From Pohlia nutans (Eukaryota; Streptophyta; Bryopsida; Bryales; Mniaceae): 64,000 bases of DNA. A program made the translations under genes and the position numbers. The stretch lies in assembly GCA_022496805.1 (NCBI GenBank), contig CM040099.1, positions 20,692,031-20,756,030 of the forward strand, read 5' to 3'. The notes under the pieces are model-generated. The model had not been told where the DNA came from and ran no database searches. It saw nothing but the letters and a program-made list of their open reading frames with translations. Below are positions 33,157 to 44,116 of the stretch, piece by piece (the stretch's first letter is position 1; each line of letters begins with the position of its first letter).

Positions 33157-33287
33157 ATGGCGTGCGGATTTTCAGAGTACGAGAAGGAGCGGATGAGGAG
33201 AATCCAGAAGAATGAGGAGATCCTGAAGGAGCTAGGTCTGCCACCGCTTGCGACAAGCACAAAACTCAAGAAACCTGCCGGCCCTGG
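33157..33287 (+). pseudogene. gene-like first exon carried by the CACTA element
   Basis: ATG in a GC-richer block opens MACGFSEYEKERMRRIQKNE, then LKELGLPPLATSTKLKKP, and ends at a good GTGAGT donor (33288). The pattern YEKERMRRIQKNEEILKELG resembles the conserved N-terminus seen in several plant nuclear proteins (some B3-domain and WD-repeat proteins begin this way). No following exon was found within the CACTA element, so it is best read as a captured gene fragment. The telomere-box-like AACCCTAAACCCTA lies just upstream, as in many plant 5' UTRs. Confidence 0.4.
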
Positions 33288-33873
33288 GTGAGTTACATAC
33301 CTTCTTTTTTTTCTTGCAAATTCGATGCTCACATTTGCTGTTGTTTGCGATCCTCCGTTGTTCCTGCACATGCATACTTTTGGTTAGAAATGATTGCTTC
33401 AATTGGCTGTAGGCGGGTCTCATCACAGAGGTAGGGTTTAGGGTTTACCAGTCCCGGTGTCGAAGTCGTTGAGGAGTGTGGGTTTTGACGGGATCGCTGC
33501 GAACGCTCCACAAGGTGTAGGCGCCAGCAGTTAGGGTTTACGCACGGCAGTCGGTGTCTAGGGTGGGGCAGTCGGTGTGCATCATCTCTCATGCTGTTCT
33601 AATTGTGTTTATCTTCTCTGAAGGAATTATTCTCTTCTTGATTATTGTTCGGGTCCTCATGTTGTAAATGGTCAAGTTCAAGTTCAACAAGCTCTGAAAC
33701 ACATGCTCATAAACCTAAAGTAGCACAGCCTCATCCTGTAGTCGAAAGAGCAAAGTACTGCTCAAGTGCATTGACATGTCTCTGAAAATTCATGCAGAAC
33801 ATAAACGCTACCAAACAAAGAGTAAGATGCTACCAATCAAACCCTCACTAGCATGCTGAGATAATCAATAGTA

Positions 33874-34124
33874 CCCCCTCCGTCCCAAAATTATTGTCCA
33901 ATTTGTTTGTTTGGTATTTCTTTGAGCCAATTTCATTGATCATATTGTAAGAACATGATTAAAAAAGGTTCCAAATTATGTCACTAGAATGATTGGAGAA
34001 CATTGCATGTGTTCATTGCAACCTAAATAAAATTAGCCACGAGGAAGTATTTTTTTTGACCCACTTAAAAAAGCACTTTCAAACATGACTGTCAAACATG
34101 ACAATAACTTTGGGACGGAGGGAG
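33874..34124. mobile_element. Stowaway MITE
   Basis: Ends CCCCCTCCGTCCCAAAATTA and TAACTTTGGGACGGAGGGAG, 251 bp, TA on both sides (872-873 and 125-126 of the 33,000 and 34,000 blocks). This is the classical Stowaway terminus and target site; such elements are mobilised by mariner-type transposases. Confidence 0.85.
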
Positions 34125-34571
34125 TACACCGAGATATATGTCTGTGTAGACACTACAATTCTTTACCGAACTGGAATACGGTACGGTGTCTAGGGTGAAT
34201 TTACACTAAGTGACTTCCCGAGTTCTTCTGGGTGCATAAATTTTTGGCCTGCTGGCATGAGACTTTTGCACACGAAATTCTTGCTTGTGTGAAGAAGCGA
34301 GGATCGTCTGAGGTCGTCTTAGCAGCTCAAGCTTTGGTCAGTTTCTTTGCTTGATTCAGTTGACATTTAAGTTCTGAACTCTTAATTTTGAACAGTTGAT
34401 GAAGATGATCACATGTATCTCTGATAATGACATCAATACTGCTTCTAGGTCCGGTGGTTTGACTATCACAAAACAAGTAGGGTCAAAACAAATGCCTAAT
34501 TTTTTATCTGCAATTTTTCCAATAGATAGCAAACAGTAGGGACGTACAAAACATTCATGAACTTTATTTTC

Positions 34572-34790
34572 TTAATTAGTGTTTGCATAATCACCCGATC
34601 CGATAATCGGGTAAGATTGTCCATTATAGGCAATTTCAATGGATGACCCGAGAATCTGATGCCCTAGGGTGGAATCCACGAGGAGCTTATATTGTTCCCC
34701 TGTGTTGATTCTCCCGTGAGTCAGTGCCACTTTTCCTTGTGGTTTCGAGTTCTGACATGTGCACAGAATCACCTGCTTAAGCTTAGTCAC
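34572..34790 (-). pseudogene. open fragment in the CACTA body, possibly CACTA-associated protein
   Basis: A 72-codon frame reading GKVALTHGRINTGEQYKLLV, then SSIEIAYNGQSYPIIGSGDY. The pattern GKV-x-G-R-I followed by a beta-rich V/L run recalls the small domain often found in plant CACTA-associated proteins, but the match is weak. It lies on the strand opposite to the 36054 frame. Confidence 0.25.
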
Positions 34791-36053
34791 CTACTTCAGT
34801 TGTAGAAGGAAAGTTTTAACATGAGTTCTGAAGCTCAGAGGAGAAAGCAGCACTCTCAGGGGAATCACATAGAGAAACCATATGAGATCCCTGTGGGTGG
34901 CTCGCAGGTCAGAATAATTATTGCTAATAGTATATAAGGGTGGTTGTTCTGCAATTCTTATATGAAGTTGAGGAAATGCTCACAGTTCCTTAACTTACTT
35001 TGTGTCGGTAGCTGCACAAGCAAAGAAAATGTTTGTCATGACCGTTCCCCTGTAAACCAGCGTGAATAAAGTGTATGTTTGTCATGACAATGAGCCGCTG
35101 CCCACTAGACAAAGAGCCATTGGTGTAACCTTCCCTACACCATACTCTTAGTCTCTTACTAGATTTTGGTTTGCTATTGAACATAGGAAATGATCTTATT
35201 TTGAAAAGTGATTAATTAAGAAAAATTACGACGTCAAATGGCATCAGCCTCTTCTAATAAGGAATTTTTGATTTGAGGTTGTTTATGCATAGTTACATAC
35301 ACTATAGACAAATCTTAGAAAGATTTTGAAGCATGTGGATGAGTTGATAAAGATGTATTGTAATTACTCCCGAGATTACTCCTTCTGTCCCACAAAAGAA
35401 CTATGATATGAGCTTAAATTTTGTCCCAAAATAAAACCATGATTTCAAATTGTAGTCATCCATCTGAAGCTTCACACGCTTGACAAGTGCTTCATGGCAT
35501 TGCAAACAATGTTAATAGCTTAATTCATAGGTTCTGATCATTTTGATCATGGATTTCGGCAGGATCCAAAGATTCAAACGTGACGTGACGATGTATAAAT
35601 TAATTAACTTTGAACACGAGTCATGTTTCATTGATTGCTTAATTGTCTGTAGACCTTGAGCAGTATATCTCCACAAGATTTTATGCTTTTAAAATTATAT
35701 GTCATCACGGATATATTGTGGAAATTTAAAAAATACAATTTCATGAAACTTATAAGAACCATCTATTGATTATATATTGATGATAAATTTAAGAATTGTA
35801 TACCATTGAAACCAGTCAAACCTCATGTATGGTGAGGATGTTCTGTCAAGTAAGGTCCTTAAACCTATAATTGAATCATACAAGACCTATTTCCTTTTCT
35901 TTTTATAAAACCGCGACAATTGAATTCAAAAATAAATTTTACAGATTGATCGTCAATAGTTTATCAATGCTGGTATGTTTTCAAGGAAGCGAAAAGAATT
36001 ATTTGCTTGGACAACTAAGTTAGACCCCTTGAGTACAACTCTCTCACGAAGAG

Positions 36054-36293
36054 ATGAAGGCGACGGGGACAGCGGTAGGTCACGGTGTGATTGTCAGCCT
36101 TGCAGGAGGTACACTGCATGGGCGGATTATTGAGGAGGGCAATGTTTCTGTGGCAATTTCTTCCATCGTTCCGGGATCGGAGGGAGTCTGGCTGTATGAG
36201 GCAAACAACGACAATGAGCCTCCAATGGCCCGTTTAGGAGACGCACTGAACTCTATGACCAAGTGGCCACTGGAAGCAGTGAAGGCAGCGTGA
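36054..36293 (+). pseudogene. CACTA-associated domain fragment (DUF8039-like)
   Basis: A 79-codon frame with GVIVSLAGGTLHGRIIEEGN, then VSVAISSIVPGSEGVWL, and LGDALNSMTKWPLEAV. The order 'SLAGG...GR', 'V-V-I', 'P', 'LGDA...WP' resembles the domain that recurs in plant Ulp1/CACTA transposon proteins. Family assignment is from memory of the pattern and is tentative. It lies 330 bases inside the right subterminal array. Confidence 0.4.
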
Positions 36294-36624
36294 ATTGCAC
36301 ATCGTAAGATCCTGGCCATCAGCTTCTTTATGTATTGAGGAGTAGAAGCTGCTAACGCTAGATAGCGCCATTGTCTAGGACTTTATGTGAATGATGGGCT
36401 ATCCTTTGGGATACTCAGTTTCATTTAAAACCAAACTAAATTTCATTTATCGGCAGTATCTTTTGTTTCTCTTTCATTGCCTCCTTTTGTACTTGCGTAG
36501 CGAACTTCTAATTGAGTCATTCTCCCTTGCCGTGACTTCCTTGTCGTAATCGCAAATCACTACTAACAATAAAGCAAACCCAATGCCATGCCGACACACG
36601 CATCACACAAAACAACCAGAAACA

Positions 36625-37440
36625 TGACTCTCAGTCACCCGTATGTGACAATGTAGTCATATACGGCAATATATATCAATAATAAGAAGACTAGTATTAG
36701 TCATGCAGTGACCGAAGTGTTGCCAGTTTTGTCACTACTGCTAGTCATATTCGGTTTGCATTGTAGCAAAAAGATGACTGGCAGTCATGAACACATGACT
36801 GGATCCAGTCACAGACGCCGTCGTCACATTCCAATTGCCTTGCCACGTTTGCCAAAAATATGACTAGACCGAGTCGTATTCCACGTCAGCACAAAATAAA
36901 ACTCGTGGTCACAGTCCACGTGCATTGCCACGTCACCAGAATATAACTCAACAGAGTCACATTCCACGTCAACAACAAATATGACTGACAGTCACATTCC
37001 ACGTGGAGGAACCACGTCAGATAAAAATGACTAAATAGAGTCACATTACACGTCAGCTAAAAATATGACTGACAGTCATATTACACGTGGAGGTCGCCAC
37101 GTCAGCAGAAATATGACTCAAAAGAGTGACATTCCACGTCAGCCTAAAATATGACTACACAGATATATGCCACGTCGGTTTTTTCCCTCTTCTGCCCGGG
37201 CAGGTCAATGAAAGTTGTGTACCCCAAGGCCGGTCAACCCTATCCGTCCAATGCTGACGTGGCACTTAGATTCCGCCTCTGTATACGCTGGAGAGAGTAT
37301 TTATTTTTATGACTGGATGTCTGAAGCGACTCGTCGGTAATGACTAGGTCCTGTCATCCCGCGCGTCACATTCAGAAATCCCACTGCAGTCACATTTTCC
37401 GATTTTATGACTCTGCGTAGTCATAAACGCTAGTCACAAA
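36625..37440. repeat. right subterminal repeat array of the CACTA element
   Basis: More than a dozen copies of ATGACTG, CAGTCAT, GAGTCACATT and CCACGTCA-type motifs recur in tandem and inverted order (for example ATATGACTGACAGTCACATT followed by CCACGTGG). Many units pair a GACT/AGTC box with a CACGTG or CCACGTCA box. Confidence 0.8.
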
Positions 37441-37463
37441 AAGGCCACTTTGTTGTAGTGATA

Positions 37464-39621
37464 ACTAATGGGTCTATAATGTATTCACTAACACAGTTTG
37501 CACAAATTCTCATGCACCGGTATCAAAATTAGTCAAATTTGTATTTTTTTTAATGCACAATGATATGATTTTTTCCTCGCTTGGGAAGAAAAACCATGGA
37601 ATTAGTACACAAAACCCTCATCCAACAAGTTCATCCATTCAGTAGATGGATATGTGACTTTTTTTGTCCAATTCTTAAATTTTTCTCACACTTCATCCTA
37701 TAAAATTGGTCGGTTGTTTTGATAGAGCGCATTTTCTCTTCCACAGTGCTCTAAACTCATCTCCTTCTCTAACCATTGGCATGCTTGGTCTTCCATTCCT
37801 AAAGAATTGAAGGCTATCAAAAAATTATAAGAAAAATAGGTATTTAATATTGAATCTATTCTAGATTTCTAACAGGGTATTAAAACATTAGACTAGAATA
37901 AAAATTCTACGCAAACAATGCCTAATATTTCAATTTTTAAATATAACACCCCCCTTGAAAACAAGTGGTTTTCTCGGGTGTCTCCAAAAAATTACTGTAA
38001 ATGTCCCTCCGGAGCCACAACACTCATTCTCACTAATTATACTTATTTTTGGATGCTAAAGAACAGTTTATAGTGTGGAGTTTGATTCTAACTTACTAAT
38101 TGATATATGGTAAGCGTGGTTCTCACATCAAACCGGGCCTCAAACCGATTTTGTCCTATTCTTTAATAAGACCATGCTCTCACTTTATAAAGTTAAGTTT
38201 AAAAAAATATATTCTCGGCCATTATGATTATTTTCCAAGTAGTAACAAAAGTGGTAGAATTTAATTGATCATGCACTCTATTCCAAACATGCTAACCTTG
38301 GTGGTTGTTGCTAGGGAAGATTGCACTTCTCACACACACCATGTTGAATGTGAATTTGGTGCACAATGAGCAACTGTTGAGCATGCTCTTGCAAGGCCAT
38401 GCTCTCACTTTATGAAGCTAAAAGTTAAGAAAAATCTTCTCCTAATTTGATGGTTAGAATTTGGTGTTTAAGTGGTGGTATGTGATTAGTCATTAGTCCA
38501 TACCATTATATTTGAAAAAAATTATAGAGTATAGGTCATATTTGGTGCCTGTTGCTAGAGACGTGAGAGCTCCTCATTCTCCATCTTGGATGTGATTTTA
38601 GAGTGTTGAGAGTCCTTGTTGACAATGCTCTTATGATTACCAGCCCCTGGAGTGCCTGCCAGTTACCTCCAGTAGCAAATGGTTGACAGAAGGTGATGGT
38701 GCATAGTGTGACAGAAGTGATTTTCCAATTAATTAATTCAAGGCGCACACATGATACCTGACCTATGGCACATGTCATATGACACATGACCCACCATACA
38801 TCATACACCATACATTATCGATGATGCATACATGAAGCTCATTTGAAGAAGGGAAACAACAAAAATTGATTATCCCAAACCCACAAAACTCACCTGGAGA
38901 AGGGAAACAACAAAATTTGATCATCACAATCCCATGAAGCTCATTTGAAAAAGGGAATCAACAAAATTTAAGCTTCACAGATACAAGAACAATCAATTAT
39001 AGCATATAAAATCCTGAAATCAGCTAGCTCTGAAGCTGCTCTAATCCTGTGAGCTCCTTGATTATCTGGTTCACTTGGTTTCTGTTTTGAGCGTTGTGAA
39101 GATTTTGTTTCTGAAGTTGAATCAAATAACTTACAACTTCGTGTTTCTAAGCAGCTCATTTTACAAGAGTCAATCACTGGGTCAACTTTGCATCGTCGTG
39201 AAAGAAAGAGAAGACAAATCCTACATGGGCCCAGTAAGTAATTAGGGCTCCAGATTTGCGCTACCATGATTCTAACTTAGAGCGGAAATTGAAAGGTCAA
39301 AGCTGTAAAGCTCAACATGAAACCCTAAACCGACTTAGCCCAGATTTCGGTTAGGGGTCCGAATCTTGACGACAGTGTTGAGCTGTGGAGCTCCCTACAC
39401 CCTTCATTCTAAAACTTGAGTACCACAGCTCCTGCGCAGCCATCGAGGTCCACAAAACCCTAATTAGAACAGAATGAGGAATCAGTGACTAATCAGAATC
39501 CTAATCAGAACCTTAATCAGAACCGGAGCAGAATGTGCCTGAGGAACCAAACCAAACGCCTGCTGCCTGAATGCCACGTACCCCACTCCTTCCACTCTCT
39601 GCCATCCAGAATTAATTAATT
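37464..39621. other. AT-rich intergenic, with small tandem repeats
   Basis: There is a diverged duplication of about 240 bp (CCATGCTCTCACTTTATAAAG at 38164 and CCATGCTCTCACTTTATGAAG at 38398), and a three-unit repeat at 38823-38970 with units containing GAAGGGAAACAACAAAA. No gene was recognised; a GC-richer part at 39280-39600 has no coding frame I can support. Confidence 0.45.
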
Positions 39622-39845
39622 AATTGGGGTAGTTTAGCCCCTTCTTTAGCCCTCCTTAGCACTATGTGAAAAATGAGGGGGCTAATTTTTTTGTGCCATT
39701 AGCCCCCTTTTTGTACCATTAGCCGGGGCTAAAACACAAATTAGCCGCCCGGGCTAAAAAGGAGAGATTCGGGTTTAGCGAGGGCTAAACATTGTGGTTT
39801 AACCCCCTCAGCCGTTTTAGCCGGGGCTAAAACTTCAAAAGCATC
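39622..39845. mobile_element. MITE rich in TTAGCCCC/GGGGCTAA motifs, copy 2
   Basis: Close copy of 14845-15071 (GGGGTAGTTTAGCCCC, TTTAGCACTATGTGAAAAAT, GGGGCTAAAACTTCAAAAGC) in unrelated flanks. Confidence 0.65.
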
Positions 39846-39953
39846 AGTGATATCCGTGTAGCAAAATAATATATTCCGTCCATGATTCCACTGAAATGCA
39901 TTCTCGTCCTTCCAGCCAGAGCTCCTCGTAGCGTAGCTGCTTGTTGTTAGAAT

Positions 39954-40367
39954 CTGGGCGCCACCGCCAGAAAAGTCGACTTTTCTGTCTTCAACAGTCG
40001 ATCTGTCTTCAATGACGTCATTGAGACTAAACTTTCTTCTTCTTCCATGCAGGAGAGCACCGCTAGCTTTGTCTTGGACCCGCCGATCAACTTACATCCA
40101 ACGATCAGAAACTTCCTAGACGAGCCAAAAGCGCAGCGAGAATGGACATTTTCAGAAGTCCCCGATCCATATCGTGTCATAGAAGTGGGTTCCCCATATA
40201 TTTGCAATTTGCAGGCAAGCCCATCGTTTCCATTGGGTTCTTTTCATCTTCGTGGTTCGTCCCCTTCACCTCACAGATCGAGTTGTACTAACTGCAAGAT
40301 CATGATTGTGTCGATCTGCCCTGCTTCTTCCTTCAAATTCAATTTCACTCCTTTGCTGCCCCAGTAA
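39954..40367 (+). CDS. unassigned open frame upstream of the small membrane-protein gene
   Basis: An open frame runs from a possible TTAG acceptor at about 39953 through FSVFNSRSVFNDVIETKL, LDPPINLHPTIRNFLDEP and EWTFSEVPDPYRVIEV to a stop at 40367. The first ATG is 40047. CAG followed by GCAAG at about 40214 could be a rare GC donor. Composition is gene-like but no family is recognised, and the complementary strand is also open, so this may be untranslated. Confidence 0.25.
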   Translation: MGATARKVDFSVFNSRSVFNDVIETKLSSSSMQESTASFVLDPPINLHPTIRNFLDEPKAQREWTFSEVPDPYRVIEVGSPYICNLQASPSFPLGSFHLRGSSPSPHRSSCTNCKIMIVSICPASSFKFNFTPLLPQ

Positions 40368-40862
40368 TAAGTGAAGTCGTGAGTGAACTGTGTAGATGTG
40401 ATCTCCAAAGCATGATTGTGTATCAACTTTATACTAAGCAATTAAAGTGTACGTGATAGACATCTGTGTTCGGTTGCAAACTTGAGCAGTAGTTTGTTTC
40501 AGACTGGAAGTTTGCCTCTCGATTTAACGTGCCCTAGCTAACTCTGACTTCATATAAGTTGATCGTGCTGTTACCTACAACTCATTCATGCACCAGTTGA
40601 TGATTCTATCCAAAAGTAATAAGGCACTTGTTTGATTAGTGGAGGTACAGGCCGGGAAGAGAGTACTGATGAATTGAAGGGAAATGAGAGGCAGACTGAG
40701 TGAAGGGAAGATTCGCGACTGTTCAAGAAGTTTATCATGAGGCCGTTGTGACCGTTCCGACATGTTCGGGGAATTCGTCACTAGCCTGCTTTTGTATGAA
40801 ATCAGAATTAATTGATATGTATTGATTGTGTGCAGCTCGATTAATTTGGGTTTTGCGTAAAA

Positions 40863-42607
40863 ATGGGAGTGGACTGGAGTGGAGTGTTGCAGGCGCTGTG
40901 GATCGGCCTTGCCATGCAGATGATCATCTTTGTGCTCTGCGTTCTCTGTGCTTCTCTCTGGAAGTCCGTGCAGGAGCGTGTGTCCCGGCCGCCAGGTTTG
41001 ATACTTCGCCTGTATGTCCCACAGAATGGAGTAGCCAAATGTGTTGCTCGATCGATCAGTCAGTCATCAGAATCCCCAGGGGTCCCAAACGTTTTTGCCG
41101 AGTAAAAAGTGGATGGTTTGGCCCCATTTTTAACCCCATTTAACCCCTAAAGGCCCTTAAAAGCCAAAATGGCTTTTTGCTGTTTCGGGCAGCTTAGATG
41201 GAAGGTCTAAATTAAGAATTTTAGACTATAATTTGGCGTGGCCGTGGTCATATATACAAGGTGTGTGGGGTAAAAATTACAAAGTCAAATTCGGATTTTA
41301 TAATTTTTTTATTGAAATTTTTGGTTTCAAGCCCAACTGGGGCAGAAAAAAACTTTTTATTATAATCATTTTTTCAATTTTTTTTTGAAGACATGCTCTT
41401 CACCACATTTAGGCTCAGAATTTGAAGTGACCCATGTTGATTATATTCTTGGCTTGACAAGGGCAGCCTCCAAAATAATGAACAGCAACCTCCAAGGTTT
41501 TTTGTAATTTCACATCCATTTCTTTCGAAATTTGAGATTTTGAAATTTTTTAAAAATAATTTCGCCTAAAATTTATAAAATCATAGAGGTACCTAATCAC
41601 CGTTCATTTTTTCCAAAAATCAAATACAATTAATGTGACGCATGTTTCATCAAATTGCCATTTTTATACCTACTTCCGGAAATTAATTTGGATGAAGGTT
41701 TGAAACGCGTAATGAGTCTCTAAAATTTTGCATGAGCGTACCCAACTTAGTTATCTACATGGAAAAAAATATGAGCAAAATGTTTGGATTAACAATTTTC
41801 AAGTCCCCCTTTGCACTATGGAGACAATGCCTCCCAAGCAATGCCCTGAAAAACTTTTGCACAAACTTTGGATGTTATGATCTTGCAAATGATAAACATC
41901 CAACGGTCAATTTTTGAAACAGTAGCTATGAATAGGCTTAGGTACAAGATCTTACGGTTGGAATTCTAAAAGAAGTAAATAAACTTGGTTCACATCCCCG
42001 GGAGTACATAGAGGTAGAAAATCGCAGTTTTGAGGTTTCAAGCTCCCAAAAACACAAGGAAATTTAGGGGTAAACACTGTCCAAAAGTGAAGATTGGGAG
42101 TTGGGAGTTAAATTTTTGACTCCCTTTTTGAAAGCTTTACTGGGGTAAAACATGATTTATTGGGGTAAAATTTTGACTGGCACGGGAAAAAAAACATTGC
42201 CCCGGGATAAAAGTCCCTCATTTTTACCCCCACCCCAAGTCTAACCCCGGGGTCAAATTGTCTGTGATCGTAGTTTGTAGTACTTGACCAAGGACAGGGA
42301 AGGAAGAAAAAGAAAGTTGCTCACATATGTATATGATTGAGACCTCAGGCTTGTTGTTGTACACTGCGAGTGTCTTTTTCTAAGTGGTCAACTCCTTGTG
42401 CCTTAATTCACAGGCGGAGAGGTCAATGCGGAACCTGATCTCGAAATGGGGACCATGAATGGCGGCGAAGGTGATATATATATTGCGCTTCAATCTCCTC
42501 TCCTTGTCTTCTGCTCGTTCAAGTCTTCCTGCAGTTTTTGAATGATCTAACATGATCATACTGCTCCAGGGTTGTACGTCCGGCCGTTGAGCAACTGGTG
42601 GTGGAGG
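40863..42607 (+). CDS. small single-pass membrane protein, exons 1-3
   Basis: Exon 1 (40863-40995) encodes MGVDWSGVLQALWIGLAMQM, a hydrophobic segment through LCASLWKS, then VQERVSRPPG. The same exon and phase-1 intron occur at 262-127. Exon 2 (42414-42470) gives GEVNAEPDLEMGTMNGGE and exon 3 (42570-42607) gives LYVRPLSNWWWR; phases agree through exon 3. Intron 1 contains the TTAA-flanked element 41144-42070. Downstream exons are uncertain, so the C-terminus is not defined. I infer a short membrane protein with an acidic soluble tail and do not recognise the family. Confidence 0.55.
41144..42070 (+). mobile_element. TTAA-flanked non-autonomous element, copy 2
   Basis: Near-identical to 27572-28501 over about 930 bp. 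The left flank is TTAA (41140-41143), the right flank TAAA (42071-42074), apparently one base changed or lost. Inserted in intron 1 of the small membrane-protein gene. Confidence 0.8.
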
Positions 42608-42937
42608 GTAATTATGCTAGAAAAGCATATTCTTATTTAGAATATACATTCATTCTTAGATATTCAATCCGGAACATTTCTTTCAAGTAGTCTAATATGT
42701 TCGACACAGTTTTTCTAATGAGACATTGACGTCGAACATTCAATACGACGTGTCGACGTCAAGTTGGAAAAACGTGTCAAGCCTGTGTTGCTCGATCACT
42801 AGCTTTGTCATCCTGAACACCTACACTGGACTCAATAATATCATGTTTGGCCGAATTTCCAGTTAAGACTTCTATATACATGTCATCCTTTCACAGACGA
42901 GAAATCGAATTGATATCAAACCATGAGTTATTGCAGG

Positions 42938-43722
42938 GATCCACCAGCCTGGCGTTGCGGGTTATGACGATGCCCACCGTGAAGGCCATGATCTGGAAGT
43001 GAGTGAGGAAGACGAGGCAGTTCTTGGCGATGGATCCAACCAGCCAGGTGCACATGTTCCTGCAATCCAAGATTCTAAGGTAATATATGAAGCTGTCCAT
43101 CACCAATTTCTGAAACGCATCCAAAAAGTTATTCGTATATACTGGGCATTCATATACATGACAAGTATAGGCTTAACTTGCACAACAGGAATGAATGATC
43201 AATGTGATAATTATTCGGTTTTTTCAAGAAATTAAAGCGACATCTCTTCAAACAGTGCTACAAATGTTTTCCACACATTCTGTTGTCGGTTGCACTTCTT
43301 AGGGCTTTATTTGCAGTCAAACTATTGACACTAGCAGCAAACCCGTCGTTTTTCATTCGTGGAAATAGTGAATAGTACCCGAATATTATATTTATGTTTC
43401 TATCTTCTTGTGACCAAAACTATTCATCATCACTAACACAGCCCGTGTGCCTGGCGCCGTTTCATTTCTTTTTCATTTATATAAAGTGAAAAACGACACA
43501 TTTCCTTCTAGTGTGAGGTCATGTCGTTAACAGCAACTTGGCATGTAATGGTTGATTGGTTTAGAGTTTATACTCAGTTTGGACATGTATGGTTGATGCA
43601 TGCCCGAGGTCCAGTTGGAGACCAAGGCACTGGTCACCAAGGATGAGACAGAAAGAGTCAGAGTGGCTGGTGTGGCGGACGTTGCACATGCCGAGCAAGT
43701 CGAGGTGCTCATCAAAGAGTAA
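42938..43722 (+). CDS. possible downstream exons of the 40863 gene (uncertain frame)
   Basis: Two GC-rich blocks, 42938-43081 and about 43600-43722, sit between plausible splice signals on the plus strand (TTATTGCAG, AAG/GTAATA). In one frame they read HREGHDLEVSEEDEAVLGDG and LETKALVTKDETERVRVAGV, ending LIKE and a stop. However, exon 3 enters the first block in a different phase, which would stop early. The minus strand of the same blocks is also open and hydrophobic (NCLVFLTHFQIMAFTVGI). Strand and frame cannot be settled here. Confidence 0.25.
43329..43513. mobile_element. CACTA-type MITE, 185 bp
   Basis: It starts CACTAGCAGCAAACCCGTCG and ends GACACATTTCCTTCTAGTG. The flanking 3-bp repeat is TGA on both sides (43326-43328 and 43514-43516). 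Subterminal GTCGTTTTTCA motifs lie in inverse orientation at the two ends. Confidence 0.7.
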
Positions 43723-44116
43723 CATCCATGATGGTATTCCAGGACACTTCTAGGGCTCTTTTGGCATCCAATTTCTTGATTGTTTGTATCAGCACAATAT
43801 CATTTACTTCAACACATCTCTCATCCAAATAGTGCTTTTATGTTCGAATGAAACAAGAACCTTGATTCCATTTAATTAACATGTTTGGTTGAATAATTAA
43901 TATACATTAGGACTCCGCTTCTCTCCGCCACCAGTGACGAAGTAAAAAGCTATGAATTTGAATAAGATGTGAAAAGTTAAGTTACTTTACATAATGATTT
44001 TTGAGCGCGGAATGGAATAGTCATGGGAAGACCATCCAAGGATGTGAAAGGCTAAATTACATCATACTTAGAAAAGTTACATCATGAAAAACCTTGCCCT
44101 AAACTATTTACTGTCA

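Larger units (their letters stand above)
30872..37460. mobile_element. CACTA (En/Spm) superfamily element, 6.6 kb, non-autonomous
   Basis: The left end is CACTACAACAGATTGGG and the right end CCACTTTGTTGTAGTG, which are inverted CACTACAACA termini. The 3-bp duplication ATA flanks both (30869-30871 and 37461-37463). Both subterminal regions carry many short copies of ATGACTG/CAGTCAT-type motifs, most densely at 36625-37440. Three-base duplication, CACTA termini and subterminal arrays are diagnostic. No CACTA transposase was found; the body contains nested MITEs, a poly(A)-like tract, a gene-like exon and fragments of a CACTA-associated domain. Confidence 0.9.

Noticed and set aside
37930..38450. 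Possible gene between the CACTA element and 39 kb
   Set aside because: Only short AT-rich frames and a diverged 240-bp duplication; no domain or splice structure.
2491..38970. CRISPR-like spacing of the short tandem repeats at 2491 and 38823
   Set aside because: Units are contiguous, diverged tandem repeats in plant nuclear DNA without regular unique spacers.
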